From: CAVUCH01 sp963763095
GTDB lineage: Bacteria > Acidobacteriota > Vicinamibacteria > Vicinamibacterales > JAENWD01
Length of the DNA: 64,000 nucleotides
NCBI GenBank assembly: GCA_963763095.1
Contig: CAVXNR010000014.1
Span: 40,088-104,087 of the forward strand
Direction: 5' to 3'
Shown: one piece after another, positions 9,649 through 17,720 of the stretch
How positions within the stretch are numbered: position 1 is the stretch's first letter
Layout of the letters: each line of letters begins with the position of its first letter
Position numbers and translations under genes: made by a program
The notes under the pieces: model-generated
Told to the model about the DNA's origin: nothing
What the model saw: only the letters and a program-made list of their open reading frames with translations
Database searches by the model: none

Positions 9649-9702
9649 TCAGACGTCGGCACCAGATGCGCGCTGCACGCCTGCGAGGTGGGGGTAGCTC
9701 AT
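9649..9702 (-). CDS. Possible 17-residue leader peptide upstream of the FAD oxidase
   Basis: A short frame MSYPHLAGVQRASGADV starts with ATG at 9702 directly behind an unusually strong purine-rich ribosome site (GAGGAGGGAGC). It ends 52 bp before the FAD oxidase start, on the same strand, in the 143-bp spacer after the CoA-synthetase gene. The evidence is only the ribosome site and the position; no homologue can be tested here, and chance is a real alternative. Confidence 0.25.
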   Translation of the reverse strand: MSYPHLAGVQRASGADV

Positions 9703-9740
9703 GCTCCCTCCTCCCACGTGTTTGGTCGGCGTCAGGATAG

Positions 9741-11651
9741 TTACGAGCTCCTGACCCGCTGCGCGTAACCGAGCTGTCTGAGTGCCTCCTCGATCTCGAC
9801 GAGGATCGCACCATCGTCGATAGTGGCTGGCGTGGTGTACTCCTCTGAGTCGGCAATCTTTCGCATCACGCCGCGCAGGATCTTGCCGGATCGTGTCTTG
9901 GGCAGCCGCTTGACGACCGTCGCCGTCTTGAACGCGGCCACCGGACCGATTTGGTCCCGCACCATCCGGACAGCGTCGCGCACGACATCCCCAGGGTCAC
10001 AGGCCGTGCCCGCCTTCAGCACGAGAAATCCGACCGGTACCTGCCCCTTGAGATCGTCGGCGACACCCGTGACCGCACACTCCGCGACCGCAGGATGCGA
10101 CGCGAGCACCTCTTCGATCGCTCCAGTCGACAGCCGGTGTCCCGCCACGTTGATGATGTCGTCCGTGCGTGTCATCACGAACACGTAACCGTCCTCGTCG
10201 ACGAAGCCCGCGTCCGCTGTGGTGTAGTGTCCCGGGAATTCGGTCAGATATGAGTCGCGGTAGCGTGCATCGGCGTTCCACAAGGTCGAGAGCGTGCCAG
10301 GCGGGAGCGGCAGGCTGCAGACGAGCGTGCCGATGTCTCCAGGCCTGGCCGGGCGGCCACCCTCGTCGAGCACGCGCACGTCCCAGCCCGGCACCGGCTT
10401 GGTGGGAGAGCCGGCCTTGATCGGGAGCATTCCCAGACCGATGCAGTTCGCGCAGATTGGCCAGCCGGTCTCGGTCTGCCACCAGTGATCGACCACCGGC
10501 ACACCGAGCGCGTGTTCGGCCCACCGCAGCGTGTCGGGGTCGAGTCGCTCGCCGGCCAGGAAAAGCGCGCGAAAACTCGATCGATCGTATTTCCGGAGGA
10601 ACTCGCCGTTCGGATCCTCGCGTTTGATCGCGCGGAATGAAGTGGGCGCGGTAAACAGGCACGCCACGCCATGCTGCGAGATGACGCGCCAGTAGGCGCC
10701 CGCGTCTGGCGTGCCGACGGGCTTCCCCTCGAAGAGCACCGTGGTGTTCCCGTGAATGAGCGGCGCATAGACGATATACGAATGGCCGACCACCCAGCCG
10801 AGATCCGATGCGGCCCAGTACACCTCACCCGGATCCACTCCGAAGATGTTTCGCATCGTCCAGTTGAGCGCGACAGCGTGTCCGCCATTGTCGCGCACGA
10901 TGCCTTTCGGCTGGCCGGTCGTGCCGGACGTATAGAGGATGTAGAGCGGGTCGGTCGCCGCGACCGGCACGCACTCGTGCGGCGCCGCTCGAGCCAGAGT
11001 CTCGTCCCAATCGAGATCGCGGCCCGGCATGAGGTCCGCGTGCTGCATCGGACGCTGATAGATGAGACACCGCTCGGGCTTGTGCCTGGCCAGTTCGATC
11101 GCGCGATCGAGGAGTGGCTTGTACGGGACCATGCGCGCGGGCTCGATGCCGCAGGACGCTGAGATGCAGATTTTCGGCGTGGCATCGTTGATGCGCCCGG
11201 CGAGCTCGTTCGCCGCGAAGCCGCCGAACACGACCGAGTGGATCGCGCCGAGCCGCGCGACGGCCAGCATGGCAATCACGGCCTCGGGGATCATCGGCAT
11301 GTAGATGATCACCCGGTCGCCTCTTGCGATGCCGAGGCCTGCGAGAGCGCCCGCACACGTCGCCACACGATCCCGGAGCTCGCGGTACGAGAACGACGTG
11401 ACGGTGCCGGTGACGGGGCTGTCGTAGATCAACGCCGGCTGCTCCCCGCGGCCGTCGTCCACGTGGCGATCGAGGGCGTTGTAGCAGGTGTTCAGCTCGC
11501 CGCCTGTGAACCAGCGATAGAAAGGCCGGCGTGAGTCGTCGAGCACCTTGTCCCACGTCTTGTACCAGTGAATCTGCGCCGCCGCCTCGGCCCAGAACTC
11601 CTCCGGCTTCGCGAGCGAGCGCGCGTGGACCTCGTCGTACTGGTTGGCCAT
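9741..11651 (-). CDS. prpE: Propionyl-CoA/acetyl-CoA synthetase (AMP-forming)
   Basis: 636 residues from the ATG at 11651, chosen over the in-frame ATG eight codons earlier because GGGAGAG lies just upstream and MANQYDEVHARSLAKPEEFW matches the family start. All acyl-adenylate motifs are present: YTSGTTGQPKGIV (P-loop), DHWWQTETGWPI, the TADAGFVDEDGYVFVMTRTD hinge and the C-terminal acetylatable lysine in RLPKTRSGKILR. The short interdomain sequences (GLGMLPIKAGSPTKPVPGWD) resemble PrpE more than Acs. It activates propionate, or acetate, to the CoA ester in the cytoplasm. It is transcribed toward the FAD oxidase with a 143-bp gap, so it may be monocistronic. Confidence 0.9.
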   Translation of the reverse strand: MANQYDEVHARSLAKPEEFWAEAAAQIHWYKTWDKVLDDSRRPFYRWFTGGELNTCYNALDRHVDDGRGEQPALIYDSPVTGTVTSFSYRELRDRVATCAGALAGLGIARGDRVIIYMPMIPEAVIAMLAVARLGAIHSVVFGGFAANELAGRINDATPKICISASCGIEPARMVPYKPLLDRAIELARHKPERCLIYQRPMQHADLMPGRDLDWDETLARAAPHECVPVAATDPLYILYTSGTTGQPKGIVRDNGGHAVALNWTMRNIFGVDPGEVYWAASDLGWVVGHSYIVYAPLIHGNTTVLFEGKPVGTPDAGAYWRVISQHGVACLFTAPTSFRAIKREDPNGEFLRKYDRSSFRALFLAGERLDPDTLRWAEHALGVPVVDHWWQTETGWPICANCIGLGMLPIKAGSPTKPVPGWDVRVLDEGGRPARPGDIGTLVCSLPLPPGTLSTLWNADARYRDSYLTEFPGHYTTADAGFVDEDGYVFVMTRTDDIINVAGHRLSTGAIEEVLASHPAVAECAVTGVADDLKGQVPVGFLVLKAGTACDPGDVVRDAVRMVRDQIGPVAAFKTATVVKRLPKTRSGKILRGVMRKIADSEEYTTPATIDDGAILVEIEEALRQLGYAQRVRSS

Positions 11652-11984
11652 GTTCTCTCCCGAGATGTGGGCCACGATGATACCCGGCCTCGGAGCCTGT
11701 TGCCCGCACGCGTCTGGCGCTCGCCAATCGCACAGGATTCCACGTCAACTCGAGAGTCTCCATGCGAGCGCATCTCATCGATAACCACCGCACAAACTCA
11801 TCCGATCACCCACACGCGAATCATGCGCATGCATTCCTCCGGACGTACGGCGCGCCGCAATTGCATCACAATCGTTTGCTTCAGCTCTAGACCGCCGGCT
11901 GAATGGGATCCGTCGGCAAGCTTTACCGAGCCACTCGTTGACAAGCCACCTGCAGGAGCTGCACATGACGGGAACCGCCATCGT
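11652..11984. other. 333-bp spacer with no recognised gene
   Basis: This stretch separates the start of the CoA-synthetase gene from the truncated SDR. It is visibly less GC-rich than its surroundings in places (around 11780-11900) and contains stop codons in all frames I followed, apart from a meaningless extension of the SDR frame. I see no RNA gene, terminator or repeat. It may hold the promoter of the CoA-synthetase gene and the eroded 5' half of the SDR. Confidence 0.4.
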
Positions 11985-12401
11985 TACCGGGTGATTGCTA
12001 CGAATCTGCGCGGGACGTTCCTGGTGCTGGCGCAGGCGGCGCAGCACGTGGTCTCCGGTGGACGCATCATCGCGTTCTCGACGAGCGTCATCGCGAGATC
12101 CTTTCCCACGTACGGGCCGTACATCGCCTCGAAGGCGGGCGTCGAGGGACTCGTGCACGTGCTGGCCAACGAGCTGCGCGGGCGCAACATCACGGTCAAC
12201 GCCGTCGCGCCGGGGCCGGTTGCGACGGAGCTGTTCCTGACGGGCAAGACCGACGAACAGATCGACCAGTTGCGCCGGCTGCCGCCGCTGGAGCGCCTCG
12301 GCGAGCCGGACGACATCGCAGGCGTCGTCTCCTTCCTGGCGGGGCCGGACGGCGGGTGGGTCAACGCGCAGGTGCTGCGCGCGAATGGTGGCTTTGCGTG
12401 A
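11985..12401 (+). pseudogene. Short-chain dehydrogenase remnant, N-terminal half missing
   Basis: The family is recognisable only from RVIATNLRGTFLVLAQAA onward: active-site Ser in IIAFSTSVIA, catalytic YxxxK in YGPYIASKAGVEGLVHVLA, then NITVNAVAPGPVATELF and the C-terminal GWVNAQVLRANGGFA. The Rossmann TGxxxGxG motif and the first four strands are absent; the upstream DNA in the same frame encodes no SDR-like sequence and there is no start with a ribosome site. The remaining 139 codons carry no internal stop or frameshift, so the truncation is either recent or due to assembly. A second fossil of the same 3' end lies at 17682-17720. Confidence 0.75.
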
Positions 12402-12488
12402 TCCCGAGATCAATCGCGATCACGTCCGAGCGTCTCTTATACTGGGTTGTGATCGAGAGAAACAGGCGCTCGTCCGACCTTTGTACCC

Positions 12489-13691
12489 GTGAGATGCTTT
12501 CGTCTTCGTGAATTGGCCGTGGCAGCTGTCCTGATCACCGGTCCGGTGTTTGTGGCGGCCGCCCTCGGAGTCCCGGCTGGGCAATCCCGCTCGGCCACCA
12601 CGTCCGACTTCTCTACGCTCTCTGCCCGCGCCGAGGCCGCGCGGGACGCCGGTCGCCTGGACGAGGCCGCCCCGCTCTATCGCAAGGCCCTTGCGATGAG
12701 GCCTGAGTGGAAGGAAGGTTGGTGGGCGCTCGGGACCATCCTGTACGATCAGGAGTCGCACGCGGCTGCCGCGCGCGCGTTCCGACGCCTGCTCGTACTC
12801 GATCCGAAGAACGGCACCGCTCACCTGATGCTCGCGTTATGCGAGTACCAGGTCGATCGTGATGCGAGCGCGATGGAGCACATCCAGACCGCCAAGAAGT
12901 TGGGAGTACAGAAGGATGGCGAGCTTCTTCACGTGCTCTCCTATCACGAGGCCATGCTTCTGCTGCGCGGGCGACGCTATGAGCGTGCGCTCGAGGTCCT
13001 GCAGCCGTTGGTCGCGGCCGGCGTTGACGAGGAGAATCTGCAATTTGGTCTCGGCCTATGTGTACTGTTGATGCGTCCGCAGGATGCGCCGCTCGAAGGC
13101 TCGCCGGGTCGCGAGATCGTCTTGCGCGCAGGTCGCGCCGAGCGTCACTATCTGGCCAAGGAATTCGATGCGGCGAGCGAGGGTTACAGCACCCTGGTGC
13201 AGGCGGTCCCGACGTTCCCGAACGTTCATTACGCGTACGGCCGCTTCCTGCTCGCGACCGGTGATCTCGAGCACGGCGTGGCCCAGTTTCTGGAAGAAAT
13301 CAACAACAATCCGGACCACATCCGCGCTCGCATGCAAATCGCCGCCGCGCGGTACCGGGTTGATTCAGCAGCAGGCATACCGTTCGCCGCCGAAGTCGTG
13401 AAGCTGGAGCCTCGCTATCCGTTCGGTCACTACCTTCTGGGCCTGCTCTACTTCGACGCCGGCGACATCGGTCGCGCGATACCGGAACTCGAAGCCGCAG
13501 CGCGCATGGTCCCGCAGGAGGCGCAGTTCCAGTTCACACTCGGCAATGCCTATGCGAGAGCCGGAAGGAAAGAAGCGGCCGCGCGCGCACGAGCGGCGTT
13601 CGTCCGGTTGCAGGGCAAAGGCGACCCGAACTCACAGCTGCATCTCGACCTCGACGCGGCCACCATGCCGGATCACAAGCGCCAGCGCTAG
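12489..13691 (+). CDS. Secreted TPR-repeat protein
   Basis: 400 residues from GTG at 12489. An N-terminal signal peptide is visible (RELAVAAVLITGPVFVAAAL, cleavage probably after GVPA). The remainder is tetratricopeptide repeats, with consensus-like units such as AAPLYRKALAMRPEWKEGWW, AARAFRRLLVLDPKNGTAHL and GDLEHGVAQFLEEINNNPDH. The same arrangement, including the EGWWALGTILYDQ-type second repeat, recurs in the protein at 55881-57164, so the two are paralogues. Its partner is unknown. A long palindrome overlaps the stop codon and the spacer to the convergent TonB receptor gene. Confidence 0.85.
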   Translation: MRCFRLRELAVAAVLITGPVFVAAALGVPAGQSRSATTSDFSTLSARAEAARDAGRLDEAAPLYRKALAMRPEWKEGWWALGTILYDQESHAAAARAFRRLLVLDPKNGTAHLMLALCEYQVDRDASAMEHIQTAKKLGVQKDGELLHVLSYHEAMLLLRGRRYERALEVLQPLVAAGVDEENLQFGLGLCVLLMRPQDAPLEGSPGREIVLRAGRAERHYLAKEFDAASEGYSTLVQAVPTFPNVHYAYGRFLLATGDLEHGVAQFLEEINNNPDHIRARMQIAAARYRVDSAAGIPFAAEVVKLEPRYPFGHYLLGLLYFDAGDIGRAIPELEAAARMVPQEAQFQFTLGNAYARAGRKEAAARARAAFVRLQGKGDPNSQLHLDLDAATMPDHKRQR

Positions 13692-13853
13692 TCCCCTGGA
13701 AGCGTGATGGCTCACATAAGCCCCGGGCGGGGCATCCCGTCTGGCGGCGTTGCTTATCGCTCACATATGCCCAATATGCTCGCTCTTCGCGCCTTGCCAG
13801 TCGGGCGCCGCGCTCCGGGGCTTATGCAAGCCATCACGTTTCCAGGGGACTAG
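13688..13853. repeat. 166-bp long imperfect palindrome between convergent genes
   Basis: The outer arms, 13688-13726 and 13815-13853, are inverted copies of each other over 39 bp with only three mismatches (CTAGTCCCCTGGAA at each end). Pairing continues inward with GCGGGGC...TCTGGC against GCCAG...GCCGCGC, so almost the whole element can fold back. It begins inside the stop codon of the TPR gene and ends 24 bp before the stop of the TonB receptor gene. It could act as a two-way terminator, or be a MITE-like inserted element. No flanking target duplication is evident. Confidence 0.8.
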
Positions 13854-13877
13854 GCGCCGTGTTGCCTCGCCGCCTGA

Positions 13878-16800
13878 TCAGAAACTGAACCTGGCCTGCA
13901 GCTCGATAACGCGACCTGCGAGACCTTCTTGCGCCTCGCCGAAATGCTCGTTGAGGATGTCGGCTTGAATGTTCTTCAAGTTGATCTGGTTGAACAGATT
14001 GTAGAAGCCCGCGCGGATCTCGAGCCTGGGGCTGTCCCCCAGTCCTTTCACAGCTGGCAGACCAAACCCCTTGTTCAGGGTCGCATCCACGTTCAAGTAC
14101 CGGGGCCCGCGGAACGAGTTGCGTTCGACGCCTGGCGCTTGAGGAATCGGACCAGGCGCGGCGAGGCCGCTGACGATGTCGGCAAACGGTGGGCCCGGTG
14201 TGTGTGACGGCTCCGTGAAGTATGCGGCGCCCCCGTCTGGGAAATTGCCGCCAGTCCGCCTGAACGCGTCGTTGCTGTAGTCGTTCCCGGCGCCACCGAG
14301 GTAGGCCGCCGGACGGAGCGCGCAGTTCCACCCGCCGCCGTTCGAGCCGCTCTCCGCGTACACGACGCCGCAGCCGATGTTGTTGTACACGGGTGTCCAT
14401 GGAAAGCCGGAATGGGCGTTCAGGATGCCGCTGATGGTCCAGTTGCCGAGTATCCGTTCGGCCCAGGAGTCGCTGTCTTTGAACAAGGTGGGCGACCACA
14501 CGCCAAACACTTTGAATGCGTGCCTGACGTCGTAGTCCGACAGACCGTAGGCCAATGACGGGTCGTATTGGTAGTGGTCGGTTGCGAAGTTGTTGGAGCC
14601 AATGTCCATGCTCTTACTCAGGCGGTACTGGCTGGTCAGCTCGAACGACTGGCTGAACCGGTGCCGGATTTCGCCGAGGAAGGCGTGGAAGCTGGCGTTC
14701 CCGTCGTTGGCGTACCAGTCGACGCCATTGACGACGGGATTGAAAGGAACGCCCTGCGCTGCATACACGAGGTTCAGGTTGTACTGGCGGGTCAGGTGCC
14801 GCGTCGTGCTCCCTTGATAGCCGACCGAGGCCACCCACTGACCGCCGAGGTCATAGCTGAGATCCCCGGAGTAGCGATAGGAATAGGTCGTGGGCCACTC
14901 GTCAGGGAAGCCGGTCACCGCGACGCGAGCGAAGTTCGGGCCCGGCACCGGGAGGTTGGTGTTCGGATCGAAGTTGGCGATAGTGGCCGGGTTCGACGCG
15001 TAGCCGGAGAACGCATGCTCGTCGGCCGGGAAGCTGTTGACGCCGTAAACGATCTGGCTGCCCGTCAAATTGCCGGCTGCAGAGAGAAACGGCGGATTGC
15101 TGCGGCCGTTCAGTGAGATGGCCTGGTCGAGGCCGTTGTACCCGATCCCGAATCCGCCACGCAGGACCATCTTGCCCTTGAATCTGTCCGGGCTCCAGGT
15201 GGCGCCAACCTGCGGTCCGAAATCGCTCCTTTTTGACTCGTACAACGTGCCGCCGAGCCTGAGCGACATGCCGGTCAGCGCATCCGCACCGGGGCCAAGC
15301 ACGACCGAGCTCAGATTGTCGTTCTTTTCGGAGATCGAGCCGAAGTATTCCCACCGCAGGCCGAACGTCAGCGTGAGGTTCGGCCTCATCGTGTAATTGT
15401 CCTGGACGAAGAGCGCGTACAGCGTTTGGCGGGTGTCCTTTCTGAAGTCGGTCGGCACGCCCGTGAGGGGATCGAAGGTCGCGTTCTCCGCTGAGGGCGC
15501 ATCGTTCAGGAAGTCCCACATGTTGTTGAAGTAGTAGGACGGCCGCGCCGACCATGGCGCCGTGTCGACGAACGTCATATGGGTGATCTCGCCACCCATC
15601 TTCAGCGTGTGACTCTTGAGAACCTTCGTCAGCGTGTTCTTTATTCCGATCGTCTTCTGGTCGAAGAGTCCGGGTGCTCCGATACCGAAATCCAGATGAT
15701 TGGCATCTTGAACGGTGCCGATCGTGCCCGCCCCATCGACTCGCTGGATGTAGGTCGATGGCAGACCCCAGGGCCCCTCAGGATTGTTCTCGAGGTCCTT
15801 CCAGTTCCAGCCGGCGAGGTTCGCCCGCGCCTCGTTCACCATGCTCGACGAGAACACACGATTCCAGATCACCGTTTCCGCCTCGTTCAATTGCGTGTGA
15901 TGGAACAGGTTCATCTCGCGCGTCGAACCGTTGAACGAGTCGCTGCTCTGCGGCACGCGGAACATGCTGAACGCGATGAGATCTTTTGACGTGGCGTTGA
16001 AGTCCACGCGAAAGTTGTACTGCTCCGCCTTGCTCTCCGTCGGGTTCCGGTTCGCACGCCACTGGATGTCCGGAACGCCGTCCAGATTGGCGGGATTGTT
16101 GGTGCCGTCTCCGCCGAGGCCGGGCGTGAAGCGATCGACGTGAGACGGATCGCGCGCGCCCAGCGCGAAGGACGGCAGCAGCGGCCTGCCGATATCCAGC
16201 CCCTGGCCCTGGAAAAAGCGACAGTTCACGTTCTCGACGAGCCCGATATCCGAGCACCCGTGACCGTCGCCGGCACCCATGAGCACGTCACCGGCCGCCG
16301 GCGCGGATCCCGGAAAGGTCAGGAACCGTTCGGCGGCGCTGCCGGGTCGCGCTGCCGTGGACATGTATTGCGGTGTCTGATACCAGCCTTGAACGACGTT
16401 GGCTGAATCACGCCGAATCGTCTCGTACGAGAAGAAGCCAAACAGCTTGTCGCGGAGGAACGGCCCGCCAACCGTGCCGCCGATGTCGTTGAACAACTCG
16501 GTATTCCGCTCCACCGCGCGGCCATACCCGTTGTAGCGCTGATATGCGTTCAGGCCTGGCCGATTGGCTTTGAAGAACGCGCTGCCATGAAACTGGTTGG
16601 TCCCGTTTTGCGAGATGATCTGCACCTGCGCGCCGCGATACCGGCCGTTCTCGGCGTCGTAGTTGTTGGTAATGACCTTCACTTCCTTGATCGCATCTTC
16701 GTTCGGCGTAATGACCGTGGTCCCGCCCCAGGACACGCTCGTCACGCCGACGCCGTCGATCTGATAGTTGTTCTCGCCGGTGCGGGCGCCGTTGGCGACG

Positions 16801-17411
16801 ATCTGGCCCCCGTTCTCGGTGGCGAAGATGCCGGTCGAGGCGCCGGTCCCGCCGATCGTCGTGCCCGGCAGATTCTCGGTGCCGCCGTTGTTCCGCGCAC
16901 CGGTGCCGAACGCGCCGGGCGCGAGCTGCAGCAACTGCAGCACGTCACGTCCGGCTGAAGGCATGGTCTGGATCTGTTGAGCGGTGACCGTACCGGCGAC
17001 ACTTGCGGTCGCCGTATCGATCAGCAACGGAGCGGCGCTGACGTTGACCGTCTCGGCTGCTCCGCCGACCTCGAGCACCACGTCGAGCGTGTTCGCCTGC
17101 TCGGGACGTATCTGCACGTCTTCGAGCACGGCTTTCTTGAAACCCGTGAGCTCCACGTCGAGGGTGTACGGCCTCGGCGCCAGTCCGTTGAAGACGTAGG
17201 CACCATTCTCGTTGGTGACGGTGGTCGAGGTCCGGTTCGTCTCCTTGTCGACCAAGGTGACCGTGGCGCCCGGTATCACTCCGCCCTGGGAATCGGTGAC
17301 CGTTCCTTGAAGGCTGGCGCGGTACTGCGCGTGAGCAGCGCTGCCCACCAGGCTCACGATCAGCGAAAACAGCACCACCGACAATCGACGCGCGCGGGAT
17401 GTCATTCCCAT
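13878..17411 (-). CDS. TonB-dependent receptor, Oar-like, with N-terminal CarboxypepD_reg-like domain (copy 1)
   Basis: About 1,177 residues from the ATG at 17411; the frame extends three codons further to a GTG at 17420, and ATG 17405 is also possible. A signal peptide (VVLFSLIVSLVGSAAHAQ) is followed at about 30-115 by the beta-sandwich SLQGTVTDSQGGVIPGATVT, then the plug (GTVTAQQIQTMPSAGRDVLQ, with NYQIDGVGVTSVSWGG) and a large 22-strand-type barrel ending in a terminal aromatic (LQARFSF). This is the acidobacterial OmpA/Oar-like receptor class, thought to import oligosaccharides or peptides across the outer membrane with TonB energy. It has its own promoter at 17515-17542. Confidence 0.93.
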   Translation of the reverse strand: MGMTSRARRLSVVLFSLIVSLVGSAAHAQYRASLQGTVTDSQGGVIPGATVTLVDKETNRTSTTVTNENGAYVFNGLAPRPYTLDVELTGFKKAVLEDVQIRPEQANTLDVVLEVGGAAETVNVSAAPLLIDTATASVAGTVTAQQIQTMPSAGRDVLQLLQLAPGAFGTGARNNGGTENLPGTTIGGTGASTGIFATENGGQIVANGARTGENNYQIDGVGVTSVSWGGTTVITPNEDAIKEVKVITNNYDAENGRYRGAQVQIISQNGTNQFHGSAFFKANRPGLNAYQRYNGYGRAVERNTELFNDIGGTVGGPFLRDKLFGFFSYETIRRDSANVVQGWYQTPQYMSTAARPGSAAERFLTFPGSAPAAGDVLMGAGDGHGCSDIGLVENVNCRFFQGQGLDIGRPLLPSFALGARDPSHVDRFTPGLGGDGTNNPANLDGVPDIQWRANRNPTESKAEQYNFRVDFNATSKDLIAFSMFRVPQSSDSFNGSTREMNLFHHTQLNEAETVIWNRVFSSSMVNEARANLAGWNWKDLENNPEGPWGLPSTYIQRVDGAGTIGTVQDANHLDFGIGAPGLFDQKTIGIKNTLTKVLKSHTLKMGGEITHMTFVDTAPWSARPSYYFNNMWDFLNDAPSAENATFDPLTGVPTDFRKDTRQTLYALFVQDNYTMRPNLTLTFGLRWEYFGSISEKNDNLSSVVLGPGADALTGMSLRLGGTLYESKRSDFGPQVGATWSPDRFKGKMVLRGGFGIGYNGLDQAISLNGRSNPPFLSAAGNLTGSQIVYGVNSFPADEHAFSGYASNPATIANFDPNTNLPVPGPNFARVAVTGFPDEWPTTYSYRYSGDLSYDLGGQWVASVGYQGSTTRHLTRQYNLNLVYAAQGVPFNPVVNGVDWYANDGNASFHAFLGEIRHRFSQSFELTSQYRLSKSMDIGSNNFATDHYQYDPSLAYGLSDYDVRHAFKVFGVWSPTLFKDSDSWAERILGNWTISGILNAHSGFPWTPVYNNIGCGVVYAESGSNGGGWNCALRPAAYLGGAGNDYSNDAFRRTGGNFPDGGAAYFTEPSHTPGPPFADIVSGLAAPGPIPQAPGVERNSFRGPRYLNVDATLNKGFGLPAVKGLGDSPRLEIRAGFYNLFNQINLKNIQADILNEHFGEAQEGLAGRVIELQARFSF

Positions 17412-17501
17412 GTTATCCACCCGACGAGTAAGTGGCTTCCGCGCGCCACCATCGCCTGATGGATGCGCACGTGATAGCGCGATCCGGAAAGGGCTTCTAG
17501 T

Positions 17502-17542
17502 CCATTAATGGGCGAGTATAGCGCACGATTGCGAGCAGTCAA
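17502..17542 (-). promoter_or_regulatory. Promoter of TonB receptor copy 1, with overlapping CATTAATG palindrome
   Basis: On the minus strand TTGACT (17542-17537) and TATACT (17520-17515) are spaced 16 bp apart, close to the sigma-70 consensus. The predicted transcription start falls at about 17508, inside the perfect palindrome CCATTAATGG (17511-17502), a position expected of a repressor operator. The leader would be about 90 nt. The CATTAATG core recurs at the promoters of the two other receptors. Confidence 0.7.
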
Positions 17543-17555
17543 TCGCGCACATCGG

Positions 17556-17602
17556 CGTGTGCTTACTCTTCTTTAAGAGGCGTGTGCTTACTCTTCTTAA
17601 GA
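17556..17602. repeat. Direct repeat, two 22-23-bp copies
   Basis: CGTGTGCTTACTCTTCT plus TTAAGA is present at 17556-17578 and again at 17581-17602, the second copy one T shorter, separated by GG. The repeat is AT-richer than the region and lies about 15 bp upstream of the -35 box of the receptor promoter, so it may bind an activator. It could also be a simple duplication. Confidence 0.65.
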
Positions 17603-17681
17603 CCAGCTAGCGTCGATTGAAGGTGCGACATATCTCAACCGTTAGTCGGACGAACTGGACCGTAGCTCTAACTCGCGTCGA

Positions 17682-17720
17682 TCAACGTGCAGGTGCTGCG
17701 GGCCAACGGTGGTTCGCGTG
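17682..17720 (+). pseudogene. Fossil of an SDR C-terminus
   Basis: This stretch is nearly the same as 12360-12398, the last codons of the SDR remnant (shared core GCAGGTGCTGCG, then AACGGTGG or AATGGTGG). Translated it reads INVQVLRANGG, the standard SDR ending. There is no further SDR sequence upstream. It lies inside the 3' end of the minus-strand glycoamylase-like gene, whose last residues may therefore be non-native. Confidence 0.5.

Noticed and set aside
12397..12423. Possible terminator CGTGATC / GATCACG after the SDR remnant
   Set aside because: The stem is only 7 bp with a large loop and no T-run; too weak to list.
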